From Pseudonocardia sp. (GTDB lineage: Bacteria; Actinomycetota; Actinomycetes; Mycobacteriales; Pseudonocardiaceae), in the NCBI RefSeq assembly GCF_029263155.1, contig NZ_JAJCYB010000063.1, positions 1-64,000 of the forward strand: a stretch of 64,000 nt of DNA, written 5' to 3'. The notes below the pieces were generated by a model that saw only the letters and a list, made by a program, of their open reading frames with translations, did no database searches and was not told the origin of the DNA. This document shows, in pieces, positions 52,090 to 60,820 of the stretch. The position numbers and the translations under genes were made by a program. How positions within the stretch are numbered: the stretch's first letter is position 1; the number at the start of each line of letters is the position of its first letter.

Positions 52090-52499
52090 TTAACGTTCAC
52101 GACCCCGCCCCCGACGTCGAGAAGTGTCACCGCGGGTGCGTCGACCACCGGGATGCGCAACTGGTCGGATCCGGCATCGATCAGCTCATAGTCCGCTCCC
52201 GCCGCGGCCATCGCCGCGGCTCGATCGGCCACGTCGGTACCCGTGATGACGCATCCCCTGTTGACCAACATCGGGGGGCCGGCGAGGCCGCTCCATCGCT
52301 CGAATGCGTCCCGAGCTGTTCGTGCGGCCCGCACCAGCTGCGAGTCAGAATGGGCGACCCGGAAAATGCGCGTCGAGCCTGCCGAACGTTCGCCCATGAC
52401 CGGCCCGGGCTCGTAGCAGATGGTGGCGTGACCAGCGCCCACCGACGCCGCCAGCGTGGCCATGCCGACGACCCCACCCCCGATCACCGCGATCCGCAC

Positions 52500-52713
52500 A
52501 TACTCAAGGTTAGCGGCTCGATCAGCGACGGCGCGCTCGATCCGGAGACCGCTCGAGTGTGAAGCTCGCTGCGTCGCCCAGCGTCCCTACCTGCATTGAC
52601 AGTTCAGGGGAGCCTTCGCGGGATCGGGCAATCGATCGATCGAATGGAGGAACCGGACGAAATGCTGCGTCGGTTTCTACGGCTTATGCACTACACCTCT
52701 CGTAGCACTAGTT
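52500..52713. other. Intergenic region left of the low-GC cassette
   Basis: 214 bases between the oxidoreductase start and the stop of the membrane-protein gene. GC falls markedly toward 52700. No RNA gene, terminator or ORF of note was recognised. It marks the junction between GC-rich DNA and the AT-richer cassette. Confidence 0.35.
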
Positions 52714-53598
52714 TCAACTGGGTGTCGCGGACATCATGGATAGACCGTCGGCGAGAAGCCGGCCCCCGTTGACGTAGTGATCACTTATGAGGACAAGATT
52801 CATGAACCACAAACTATAGCCGACCCATCGACTCCAACCCCAATCTAACCAGAAGGGGTAGCCGATCAATCGGAGGCGATAGGCTGTCATGAACAGGAAT
52901 CGAGGCAGAACGCTACGAGGAACCCTGAGTCTTTCCCGCTCGATATTGACATACCACTCCTCACCGGCCTCGTCCATTAGAAACATCTCAGCTACAACTA
53001 GACGTCCGCGTTTGCCGCGCATCCGAGTGGGTCGGAAAATGTTTCGCATCTTGAACTGCGACAGCCGATTACGAAATGAATAATAGCTGTCGAATACCAA
53101 GTAGAGGAACTTGTCGAAGACTCGCTCGGTAAGTGGGAGATCCTGCCGGGCTCGGTGGCGATCTATCAGGATTTCGACTACTCTACGCTCAGCCTCGCGA
53201 CGCTCCGCCAGCATGTTTCCTATGCCAGCGTACCTCTGAGTGTGTTGGCGAATACCTCGCAGGACTATGTTGTCTTGAAATCGCCCGAATCTCCTGTCAT
53301 AGTATCTTAGATCTGCCATATTAAGAGGGGCCTCGGCCGGATTACTTATCACAACGCCAGGTGACGAGTCGGAGGTGCGCCATCGGGTCTCCGAGTCACT
53401 CGCCACTAAGTATCGAAGGTTCACGATAGCTACGTGCTCGCGACGCTTCTGAACAACCTGATACCGGAAGGCTTTCCTGCTGTAATACAATGCAAGTACG
53501 CTTATCGCAATCGGCGCCCAGGTCACGATATCGGAGAGACTGATTGAGATCTGCATCTCTGCTAACGACATGGTTGGCCAGCCTGCCGCATCCGCCAT
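52714..53598 (-). CDS. Hypothetical membrane-anchored protein, 294 aa, lower GC
   Basis: Start ATG 53598 (alternative 53571). One N-terminal membrane span (IVTWAPIAISVLALYYSRKA, ~30-50) is followed by a basic cytoplasmic domain of ~240 residues: VVISNPAEAPLNMADLRYYD, VFDKFLYLVFDSYYSFRNRL, EEWYVNIERERLRVPRSVLP and a final aromatic-rich region that may re-enter the membrane. No known family recognised. GC and codon use differ sharply from surrounding genes, indicating recent acquisition. Follows the UDG-like gene by 58 bases on the same strand. Confidence 0.7.
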   Translation of the reverse strand: MADAAGWPTMSLAEMQISISLSDIVTWAPIAISVLALYYSRKAFRYQVVQKRREHVAIVNLRYLVASDSETRWRTSDSSPGVVISNPAEAPLNMADLRYYDRRFGRFQDNIVLRGIRQHTQRYAGIGNMLAERREAERRVVEILIDRHRARQDLPLTERVFDKFLYLVFDSYYSFRNRLSQFKMRNIFRPTRMRGKRGRLVVAEMFLMDEAGEEWYVNIERERLRVPRSVLPRFLFMTAYRLRLIGYPFWLDWGWSRWVGYSLWFMNLVLISDHYVNGGRLLADGLSMMSATPS

Positions 53599-53656
53599 CT
53601 CGCGGTCGCGCTCCTCGCCCCCACTTCGGCAGCGACTACCTGGCCGCTCACGGGCC

Positions 53657-54457
53657 TCATCCCAACGCGGCGATGATCGCGGGTAGCACCTGCCGTCGAC
53701 ATTCGAGTGTGCCCTCATCCCGCGGGATCTCACTCGTACCGTCACAGAACGCCTTGATGCTGTCTCGGTTGCCGCCAGCGGGGTGCGGCAGATGAACGAC
53801 CGTGCGGCCCAGCGCCCGGTAGGCGTAGTGGATCGCTGGGCCTGAGTTGAAGGGCTTCCCGTCCAACACCATCATGATATTCCGGACGTTCTCCTTCGCT
53901 GAGCCCAGCATGACAACCAGCTTCACCGACTCTGGAAGTCCAGCCTTCAGGTGCCGGGCGACGCATTCGGTTACGAAGGCGGGCGCAGCAGCGATGGTCT
54001 GACCAATAACATTTCCACCCGTGCCGATCCAGTCAAGTTGCTTTCGACTATTCTTGCCCCATATTGAAACCGAGCATCGGACCAACGATGCGAAGCCGAA
54101 GTGCGGTTCGGTCGACAAGAAGAGGGAGTCGATGTCCAAATTGGAATCGACGAGGCCCGCAGCTGCAAGCAATCTCCGCAGGTCGTTACGCATCTCAGCG
54201 AACGGGATGTCCTCGAACCTGGCACCATCGGCGATCTTCTTGTCCTGGTTCGGCCCCTTGGAGAAGCCAAGCACGAGAATATCGGGAGCCGATGAACCCC
54301 AGTAGCCGGGGTTTGCCCGCAGACGCCAATGCTTCTTACCGACCACGAACTCCTTCGTCACTTCACTGTTCCAGGGAAGATCCGAATCTCCGAAGCATGC
54401 ACGACAACCCTGCCGACCGTGCTCAAATGCAGACGACGACTCCGCTGACGAAGACAT
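53657..54457 (-). CDS. Uracil-DNA-glycosylase-superfamily-like protein, 266 aa, lower GC
   Basis: ATG 54457 chosen; a longer GTG start at 54529 is possible. An N-terminal CRACFGDSDLPW Cys pair precedes ILVLGFSKGPNQ (resembling the glycosylase motif A region), VVMLGSAKENVRN, and a late HLPHPAGGN segment resembling the motif B HPxxxN loop of UDGs. This order fits the UDG fold, but overall similarity is weak, so catalytic activity is uncertain. Lower GC than neighbours; probable operon with 52714-53598. Confidence 0.65.
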   Translation of the reverse strand: MSSSAESSSAFEHGRQGCRACFGDSDLPWNSEVTKEFVVGKKHWRLRANPGYWGSSAPDILVLGFSKGPNQDKKIADGARFEDIPFAEMRNDLRRLLAAAGLVDSNLDIDSLFLSTEPHFGFASLVRCSVSIWGKNSRKQLDWIGTGGNVIGQTIAAAPAFVTECVARHLKAGLPESVKLVVMLGSAKENVRNIMMVLDGKPFNSGPAIHYAYRALGRTVVHLPHPAGGNRDSIKAFCDGTSEIPRDEGTLECRRQVLPAIIAALG

Positions 54458-54804
54458 GAACCATTCAACCACAAGAACTTCGCTCCCGGGAAGTGCCGCT
54501 GCTCGATTGCGGCCGCTACGAGAGCGCACCTCGACATGCGTACGTCGCGCTCGTTATTGTGCGGCCAGTCCTCCCCGGCCCCCTCGTCCTGGCCGCTCTG
54601 CTCGTCGCGCCGGCGGGGTCAAGGGTGCAAATCGCGGAGCGACGCCGTAGGCGCCCTTGACGCCGCCGGCGCGACGTGGACGATTTCGGCCGAGGGGCCG
54701 CCGCAGCTCCCAGCCAGCTCCGGCTGCTCGCCCGGCTCGCGGGCGGAGCCCGCGGCCGGTCGCGCGGACGAATGCTGTCGGTGGTCGGGCGCACACTGGT
54801 GCCC
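54458..54804. other. Intergenic region with palindromic repeat
   Basis: 347 bases between the cassette and the next plus-strand gene. It holds the 26-bp-arm palindrome at 54603-54676. ORFs that cross it encode the VKGA..RFAPLTPPARR-type peptides that typically arise from this repeat and are not considered genes. Confidence 0.5.
54603..54676. repeat. Imperfect palindrome with 26-bp arms
   Basis: Arms 54603-54628 and 54651-54676 match at 24 of 26 positions around a 22-base loop. The left arm starts CGTCGCGCCGGCGG and the right ends CCGCCGGCGCGACG. The shape matches dispersed palindromic repeats seen between genes of GC-rich actinobacteria; it may also terminate transcription. Confidence 0.6.
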
Positions 54805-55368
54805 ATGAGGATGCTGAGCACGGTGCCGGAGTGGGTACGACCGCCGCGACCGGCGGTCGTGCGCATGGAGGGCTTCCTCCTGAGGCTGTACGGGCGGACA
54901 AAGTCGCCGGAGGTGTTAGGGGCGTGGGCCTGTCTGGACTGGTTGGGCGGCTGGCTGGGCGAGAAGACGCGTGGACCGCTGATCCTCCGCGGGTTACCCA
55001 CGGAGGCCGCGGCCCGCGGGGACATGCGGGTCGCCTCGGCGATCGCGGAGGGCGAGACCTATCCGGGCCCAGCGTGGTGGGACGGGCACGCGATCGCCGT
55101 CGGCGACCGGATGCCGGTCGAGGAGTGGGCCACGCGGATCGCGAGCGAGTACGAGCGCCACTACTGCCACGGGGTGCGAGTTGCGTTCGGCTGGCTGCTC
55201 GGCGTCGTCGACGACCCGGCGCTGCTGGCGCCAGTGCGGGACGGCGAGGGCGCCCGCATCTCGATGGTGGACCGTGAGGCGTACCGCTGTCATCTGCGGG
55301 AGATCGCCCAGCTCGCCGCCGGACCCGAGGTCCCGGGCGATCGTCGCCGGGCGATACCTACAGGCTGA
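54805..55368 (+). CDS. Hypothetical protein beside the relaxase gene, ~187 aa
   Basis: Possible starts at 54772, 54805 or 54811; none has a clear ribosome-binding site. Sequence is protein-like from LSTVPEWVRPPRPAVVRMEG onward (FLLRLYGRTKSPEVLGAW, VASAIAEGETYPGPAWWDGH, IASEYERHYCHGVRVAFGWL). No family or motif recognised. It converges on the MobF relaxase gene, with stops four bases apart, and likely belongs to the conjugative element. Confidence 0.6.
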   Translation: MRMLSTVPEWVRPPRPAVVRMEGFLLRLYGRTKSPEVLGAWACLDWLGGWLGEKTRGPLILRGLPTEAAARGDMRVASAIAEGETYPGPAWWDGHAIAVGDRMPVEEWATRIASEYERHYCHGVRVAFGWLLGVVDDPALLAPVRDGEGARISMVDREAYRCHLREIAQLAAGPEVPGDRRRAIPTG

Positions 55369-55371
55369 CCA

Positions 55372-58300
55372 TTAGCCGGTGTACTCCGCCGGCTCGAGCA
55401 CGGCGGCCTGGTCCTGGTCGATGTGTTCGGCGAGGTCGGCATCATCGACGGCCCATCGGGTCAGCTCGGTGGAGCGTTCGTCCTCGTTGGTATGGGCGTC
55501 GAGCACCTGGCGGGCCTCGATCTCGGCGAGCGAGCGGCGGGCACGGGCGATCGAGTCGGCTGTGTCCTGGGCACTCGCCTCACGGACGACGTCCTCGCGG
55601 GTCTGACGCGGCTCGGCAGCGGCTACCTCGCGGATGTCGGGCACGGCGGTCGCGACCTGCGACTCCCGGTCGTCGACGCGCACAGCATGACGATCGGGTT
55701 CGAGGTCGAGTTCGGTGATGTCCCGGTGCCCGTCCTCAGCGGCGCGGGCAGCGTTGTCAGCCTCCAGCCATTCCTGCGCGGTGACCCGCTGCTCGGGCTC
55801 CTCGTCGGCGTGCCGATCGGCGAGGATGAAGGCCGAGATCTCGGCGTTGGCGCGGGTTGCCGCGCTGTGCGCCAGGAATGCGGCGCGGGCGTCGTCAAGA
55901 CCCTCCAGTTCGATGACTCGGGCGTCGAGGGTCGTGGCGAGCGCGGCGGCTTGGGCGGCTTCGGTCTGCAGCCGGTGCCGCTCGGCCGGGTCGGTAGCGA
56001 TTTCGGCTTCGGCGGTGCGTAGCGCAGCGGTGCGGCGGTGCTGGTCGGCGGCCTGGTGGGTGCCGGCGAGTTCGTTGCCGACGTAGCGCGGCCCCCACGC
56101 CTTCTCGCGTTCCCAGGCGATGATCCGCATGCGGTGCAACCCGTCCGACATCTCGTGCTCGGCACGGTCGATGTCCGGACCGCCAGCAGCGCGCCAGGCG
56201 TTGCGGTAGGCGGCGTAGGCCTCGACCTGCCCGGGCGCGGGAGCCGGACCGAGCGCGTCGGCGGGGTCGTCGTGGCCGCGCAGTTCGCGGTAGGCCGCGA
56301 TCGCTCCGGCGCGCTGCTGCCAGTTCTCGCGCTCGCGCGGGTCGTCGGGCACCGCGCCGAGCGCCTCGACCGCCCACGCGGTCGCGTCCTTCGCTGCGAC
56401 GCGGCCCAGCTCGGCGGTTCGCTGGTCCGCTGCGGCGGCGAGCGTGTCGAGGTAGGTGTCCCACTCTTGGTCACCGGTGCGTGGCGTCCAGTCCGCCCAC
56501 GCGGTGCCGACCGGGTCGAAGCGGCGGGTGTTGCCGTCGGTGATCCGGGCGTGCAGGACGTTCGTGGTGTTCTTCGCGCCGGTTAGCGATCGCTCGGCGA
56601 CGGCGTCGAGGAGCAGCTGGTGCGGGTCCTGCCCGGCGAGCTCGGCGCGGCGCAGGACCCGTGCCAGCGACGGGGCGCCGTCCTCGGCAGCGATCCGGGC
56701 CCGCTGGTCGGGTGAGAGGTGCCCGGCTGCGGTGAGCTGGTCGAGCCAGCCGACGGTGCGGGCAGTGGCCGCGATGTGCGCGGCGTCAGCGAGTCGCTCC
56801 CCCGCCGTCTGCGCCGAACCGGCGACGGCGGTGGACTCCTCGGCGATCGCCACCGCGGATCGGGTGCTGAGCGGGTCGCGGTCCGAGAGCTGGCCGGCGA
56901 GCACAGCGATCGGGTCGCGGTGCAGCTCGTGGCGTTCGTCGCCGCGGGCCGGGTCGTCGACGGTGGAGCGGGTGACGACGTGCGCGGTGTTCGCGTCGCG
57001 GCCGCGCGACATCCCGACGTACAGCCCGGCCGGGCCGGTGCGGCCGGAGATGATCGTGTGGGTGGTGTCGACGGTGCCGCCCTGCGCGGCATGGACGGTG
57101 GAGGCGTAGCCGAGCGCGAGGTGCCCTGCGACGTAGGCAGGCGGGAGGACGAGCCGCTCGCCGAGCACGTCGCCATTGGGGGTGCGGCCGGTGATGACGG
57201 CGACCTCGAGCCCGCCGTCGGGGCGGACCGCCTGCACGCGGTAGTGCTCGCGGTTGATCGCCCCGCGCGGGTTGCCCTCGTACCCGGCGAGGGTCCAGTC
57301 GAGCTTGCGGGCCTCGACGAGATCGCCCACGCCGGCGTAGGTGCCCTGCAACCCCAGCTGCACGCCGTACTCCTGGACCTGGCCCAGCCGGACCAGCTCC
57401 GCGCGGATCGCGGACGACACGCGCGCGGCCTGCTCGTTGGTGTCGACGACCAGCAGCGAGCGGCGGCCGGCGAGGGTGTCGCCCAGCCACGCGGCCGCGG
57501 CGGACGCCTCCGCTTCGTCGCGGGTGCCGGAGTCGAGCAGCCGGCCGTGCTGGTGGTACTCGCGCAGCACCGATTCGTCGCCGTCGCGCAGCCGCAGCGA
57601 GGCGCCGCGTTCCCACTCCTGGTTGAACCGGCGGGCTTCGGCGAGTTCGTAGCGGGCGCCGCTCGCGGCGACGAGGTCCATCGCGCCGCCGGCGCCGACC
57701 GCGGCCAGCTGACGGTGATCGCCCACGAGCAGCAGCTTCGCGCCCGCCCTGTCGACGTGGCTGTGGATCGCGGCGAGCGCGGCGGTGTCGGTCATCGCGG
57801 ACTCGTCGACCACGACCAGATCCCCGGCACCAAGCCGCCACGCCTGGTCGGCGTCGATCGGGCGCGGGCCGGCGGCACCGGCACCGGCTGCGAGGCGGCG
57901 CTGCGCGGCGAGCCACGCCGCGACGTTGCTCGCGTCGAGGCCCTCGGACTTGAGGACCTCGGTCGCGATCTGGGAGGTGGCCAGCCCGAACACCCTCCGC
58001 GCGCCGCTCTCCGGCACGTCGGCGTCGCTCCAGGCCCGCGCGATGGTGCCGACGACGAACGACTTGCCGGTCCCGGCCGGCCCGACCAGGGTCTCGACGC
58101 GGGCGCCGGAGGTGAGCACGCCGCGCACGGCGGCGGCCTGGTCGGGTCCGAGGTCGATCCCGGACTCGGCCAGGGAGCGCAGGAACCGGTCCGCGACCGG
58201 GTGTGGCAGCGCCGCGGCCCCGCCGGATGCGGTGGCCGCGACGAGGGCGCGTTCGGTGCGGACGTGCTCCGGCGTGGCGTAGAGCCGCGATCCCGGCGCC

Positions 58301-59754
58301 TGGTAGGAGGAGTCGCCGTTGTCCAGGCGCAGCTCGGCGGGCAGCAGCTCGTCGCCGGGCCGCGCCTGGTCGAGCGTCGTCGCGTAGTCCAGCGCCTTGT
58401 CGGTGAGCGAGTCGAGCAGCTGCCCGATGTCGCGCCCGTCGGTGATGCCCAGGTGGTCGGGCAGCGCTGTGTTGATCGCGCTGGTCAGGTCGGCCTTGGT
58501 CCAGCCGGCCTTCGCGGACTGGACCTGTTCGAGCGCGACCTCGATCACCGCCTGCGGTGACCACTCCTGCGCGGCCACCGCGTCGGGGCGGGCGCCGAGC
58601 ACGGTGTGCGCGACCCCTGCCAGTCCGCCGTCGATGTCGGCGCGGATGCGTTCGTCGATCCGGTCCAGCAGCTCGTTGCGGGATTCCCCGATGTGCGACT
58701 TCGCCGCCCGGGTCGACAGGGTGGCCTGCTGGGCGAGCCGTTCGCGCTGCAGACCGTTCGGCGCGCGGCCGTAGCGCTGCTCGTAGGCGTCGACGAGTTC
58801 CTGGGTCTTCGCGGTCACCTGGTGGCGTCGGGTCGAGATCAGGTCCATCGCCTCCTGCACGACGCCGACGATCTCCCGGGCCTTCCCGTCCGGCCGGGTG
58901 GCGACCAGCACCCCGAGCGCGTGGCTCAGGTGTTCCTCCATCGTGCGTTCGGCGACGGCGGCCGCGGCCGGGCGCCACCGGTACAGCGACTGGCCGTCGA
59001 TGGTCAGCCACACCCCGTCGGGGTCCTCCACGCGGTTGAGCAACGCGTTGTGGATGTGCAGGTGCGGATCGTGCTCGCGCGAGTCGTGTTGCAGGAAGCT
59101 CGCGACGGTCCAGCCGTGGGCGTCGGCCCACCGGCCGGCCTCGCCGCCGTGGTGCCCGGTGCGGGTGTAGCCGGCCTTCTCCGCGAAGTACGCCAGCCCG
59201 GCGTTGTTCCCGGCCCAGATCGCGTCCTCCACCGCGGTCCGGAACTGTGCCCACGCCGCCGCGGTCTCCTCGTCACCGACGTTCCGTGCGGCGGTCTCCT
59301 GCGCCTCGAATGCCGTATGAACGAGGGTCACCGACTTCTGGACGTTGAACGTGAGGTCGAAGAAGGCGACGTTGTGCCGCGCCTTCTTCCCGGCCTCTGT
59401 ACGGAGTTCAGCGAGCCGTTCACCGGTGGCGTTCGGTTCGCGTTCAACGGCGGCGGCGTACAGCTGCTCCTCGGTCTTGTACTTGCGGCCGGCGTGCCCG
59501 AGCGTGTCGACGTCGTCCCACTTCTCGGGGTCGCTGAACCCCTCGGCGCGCGGGTCGAGGAACCGCTCGTAGACCGCGCGCATGTCCTGCGCCTCCACCA
59601 GCCCCGTGAGGCCGAGCTTCTCGGCGCCGGCGCCCCACCATCGCCCCGGGGGCTCGCCCTCGGTGACCGCGCCGGTGTAGTAGTTCTCCCGACCGGTCGC
59701 GACCTCCTTCAGCAGGTAATCCGGGCTGTAGCCGGACGCCACGCTCAGCACCAT
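55372..59754 (-). CDS. MobF-family relaxase/helicase (TraA/TrwC-like)
   Basis: 1460 residues. N-terminal relaxase: tandem tyrosines ENYY (25-26) and the HUH metal site HDPHLHIHNAL (~228-238). The helicase half has Walker A VGPAGTGKS (~558), Walker B VVVDESAM, and the UvrD C-terminal STVHAAQGGT motif. The C-terminal ~400 residues are Ala/Glu/Arg-rich and helical. It nicks oriT, stays bound to the 5' end and unwinds the strand for conjugative transfer. Intact. Confidence 0.93.
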   Translation of the reverse strand: MVLSVASGYSPDYLLKEVATGRENYYTGAVTEGEPPGRWWGAGAEKLGLTGLVEAQDMRAVYERFLDPRAEGFSDPEKWDDVDTLGHAGRKYKTEEQLYAAAVEREPNATGERLAELRTEAGKKARHNVAFFDLTFNVQKSVTLVHTAFEAQETAARNVGDEETAAAWAQFRTAVEDAIWAGNNAGLAYFAEKAGYTRTGHHGGEAGRWADAHGWTVASFLQHDSREHDPHLHIHNALLNRVEDPDGVWLTIDGQSLYRWRPAAAAVAERTMEEHLSHALGVLVATRPDGKAREIVGVVQEAMDLISTRRHQVTAKTQELVDAYEQRYGRAPNGLQRERLAQQATLSTRAAKSHIGESRNELLDRIDERIRADIDGGLAGVAHTVLGARPDAVAAQEWSPQAVIEVALEQVQSAKAGWTKADLTSAINTALPDHLGITDGRDIGQLLDSLTDKALDYATTLDQARPGDELLPAELRLDNGDSSYQAPGSRLYATPEHVRTERALVAATASGGAAALPHPVADRFLRSLAESGIDLGPDQAAAVRGVLTSGARVETLVGPAGTGKSFVVGTIARAWSDADVPESGARRVFGLATSQIATEVLKSEGLDASNVAAWLAAQRRLAAGAGAAGPRPIDADQAWRLGAGDLVVVDESAMTDTAALAAIHSHVDRAGAKLLLVGDHRQLAAVGAGGAMDLVAASGARYELAEARRFNQEWERGASLRLRDGDESVLREYHQHGRLLDSGTRDEAEASAAAAWLGDTLAGRRSLLVVDTNEQAARVSSAIRAELVRLGQVQEYGVQLGLQGTYAGVGDLVEARKLDWTLAGYEGNPRGAINREHYRVQAVRPDGGLEVAVITGRTPNGDVLGERLVLPPAYVAGHLALGYASTVHAAQGGTVDTTHTIISGRTGPAGLYVGMSRGRDANTAHVVTRSTVDDPARGDERHELHRDPIAVLAGQLSDRDPLSTRSAVAIAEESTAVAGSAQTAGERLADAAHIAATARTVGWLDQLTAAGHLSPDQRARIAAEDGAPSLARVLRRAELAGQDPHQLLLDAVAERSLTGAKNTTNVLHARITDGNTRRFDPVGTAWADWTPRTGDQEWDTYLDTLAAAADQRTAELGRVAAKDATAWAVEALGAVPDDPRERENWQQRAGAIAAYRELRGHDDPADALGPAPAPGQVEAYAAYRNAWRAAGGPDIDRAEHEMSDGLHRMRIIAWEREKAWGPRYVGNELAGTHQAADQHRRTAALRTAEAEIATDPAERHRLQTEAAQAAALATTLDARVIELEGLDDARAAFLAHSAATRANAEISAFILADRHADEEPEQRVTAQEWLEADNAARAAEDGHRDITELDLEPDRHAVRVDDRESQVATAVPDIREVAAAEPRQTREDVVREASAQDTADSIARARRSLAEIEARQVLDAHTNEDERSTELTRWAVDDADLAEHIDQDQAAVLEPAEYTG

Positions 59755-60013
59755 GACGACCCCACTCGGGTCGAAACGATCATGAGCGAGGCACCTGCAA
59801 GATCAACCGCGCGGAGCGCCGGTTCCGGTCGGCCGGAGGCCGACCCGCACCAGTTGATCACGATGCAAAGGTGTGGTCGCTCTGATCTTGTGGCTTGTCG
59901 CTCGTGCTCGTTGTTCTTGTTCGTCCGTCTGGAGTAGTGCTCGGCCGTCCGTCGTCTCGTTCTGGTGGTCGGCTCGCTCGGGTTGCTGGCGTAGGTGGTT
60001 CGGGTCGTCGTAG
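59755..60013. other. Relaxase-SpdB intergenic region, candidate oriT
   Basis: 259 bases without a gene, directly upstream of the relaxase, the usual place of oriT in MobF systems. It contains a perfect hairpin GTCGGCC-GGA-GGCCGAC (59828-59844) and a pyrimidine/GT-rich stretch (~59890-59940) of biased strand composition. No nic consensus was identified. Confidence 0.4.
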
Positions 60014-60820
60014 TCATGGCTGGGTCCTCGCGTCGGGTCTGTCGGCGTCGTCGGGCTGGGTGGTGTGGATCAGATGTAGGGGTGTCGGCTGCGCTCGGAG
60101 GGCTCGCAGGACGGCGGCTGCGGTTCCCCGGGAGACCTCGGCGAGTGCGGCAAGATCGGTGACGGTCGGGAGCGCGCCGTGGCGCTGGGCGTGCCGCGTC
60201 GCGGCCGCCGACGCTCGATCGCGGGCCGGGGACGGCCCTGGCCGAGCGGCGCGCTGTTCAACCGGCCGGGCCGCGAGAGTCGGAGTGTCGGCGGCAGGCT
60301 GGACGGCGGCCGGACGCTGTACACCTGGACCGGCAACCGGAGTGCCGTTCAACGGCTGTACATCGCCCGGGTTGTACAGCGGCGATTGGACGTCGGACGG
60401 CTCGGCCCGCTCGTCTGCCGGTGGGCTGTCGGTGGCGAGCAGGTAGAGCAGGTGCGCCACGATCGCGGCGGCGACGGCGGGCCACGCGCCGACGCCGAAC
60501 CGCAGCAGCGGCGATGCGTCGACCGCCGATCCCGACGCAAGGAACGCGGCCTGCGCCAGCCCGGACAGGCCCGCCGCGAGCACCACCACCGCCCACGCAT
60601 AGCGAGCCCCGGAGCCGGTGAGCCGGGCGGTGGCGGCGTAGGCGACCAGGGCGAGCCCGTCGGTGATCAGCGGGTAGAGCCAGGCGATCCCGGCGGGGAC
60701 GCGGGCGGCGTGGGCGACCTCGTAGAGGCCGTGCGCGGTCGCGACCGCTGCGCCCACCGCGACGGCGAGGCCGGGCAGCCAGATCCCCCAGCGCGCAGCG
60801 CGCGACAGAGAGTCGGTCAT
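60014..60820 (-). CDS. DUF2637-family (SpdB-like) membrane protein
   Basis: 268 residues. Four N-terminal membrane helices (WGIWLPGLAVAVGAAVATAH, IAWLYPLITDGLALVAYAAT, YAWAVVVLAAGLSGLAQAAF, AVAAAIVAHLLYLLAT) match DUF2637, the spread-protein SpdB relatives of actinomycete plasmids and integrative elements. The C-terminal ~70 residues look like a winged-helix DNA-binding region (PTVTDLAALAEVSRGTAAAV). The start overlaps the upstream gene's stop (ATGA). Confidence 0.85.
   Translation of the reverse strand: MTDSLSRAARWGIWLPGLAVAVGAAVATAHGLYEVAHAARVPAGIAWLYPLITDGLALVAYAATARLTGSGARYAWAVVVLAAGLSGLAQAAFLASGSAVDASPLLRFGVGAWPAVAAAIVAHLLYLLATDSPPADERAEPSDVQSPLYNPGDVQPLNGTPVAGPGVQRPAAVQPAADTPTLAARPVEQRAARPGPSPARDRASAAATRHAQRHGALPTVTDLAALAEVSRGTAAAVLRALRAQPTPLHLIHTTQPDDADRPDARTQP

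Larger units (their letters stand above)
50039..52499 (-). pseudogene. FAD-dependent oxidoreductase (sarcosine-oxidase-like) split by IS701-family element
   Basis: The N-terminal part (52094-52499, GTG start) has the Rossmann motif AVIGGGVVGMA and STRIFRVAHSDSQLV, typical of monomeric sarcosine oxidase/DAO relatives. The C-terminal part (50039-50672) continues with VVLAAGASTSHLAAQVG and ends with VYGDNLMKFAPVLGEALAEA. Excising 50677-52089 and one TTAA restores one frame across VNVNALRDHLTAKAG, about 348 residues. The gene is inactive as it stands. Confidence 0.82.

Noticed and set aside
54554..54901. ORFs with VKGA..RFAPLTPPARR-type sequence near 54600
   Set aside because: They are translations of the palindromic repeat at 54603-54676 and recur wherever such repeats occur.
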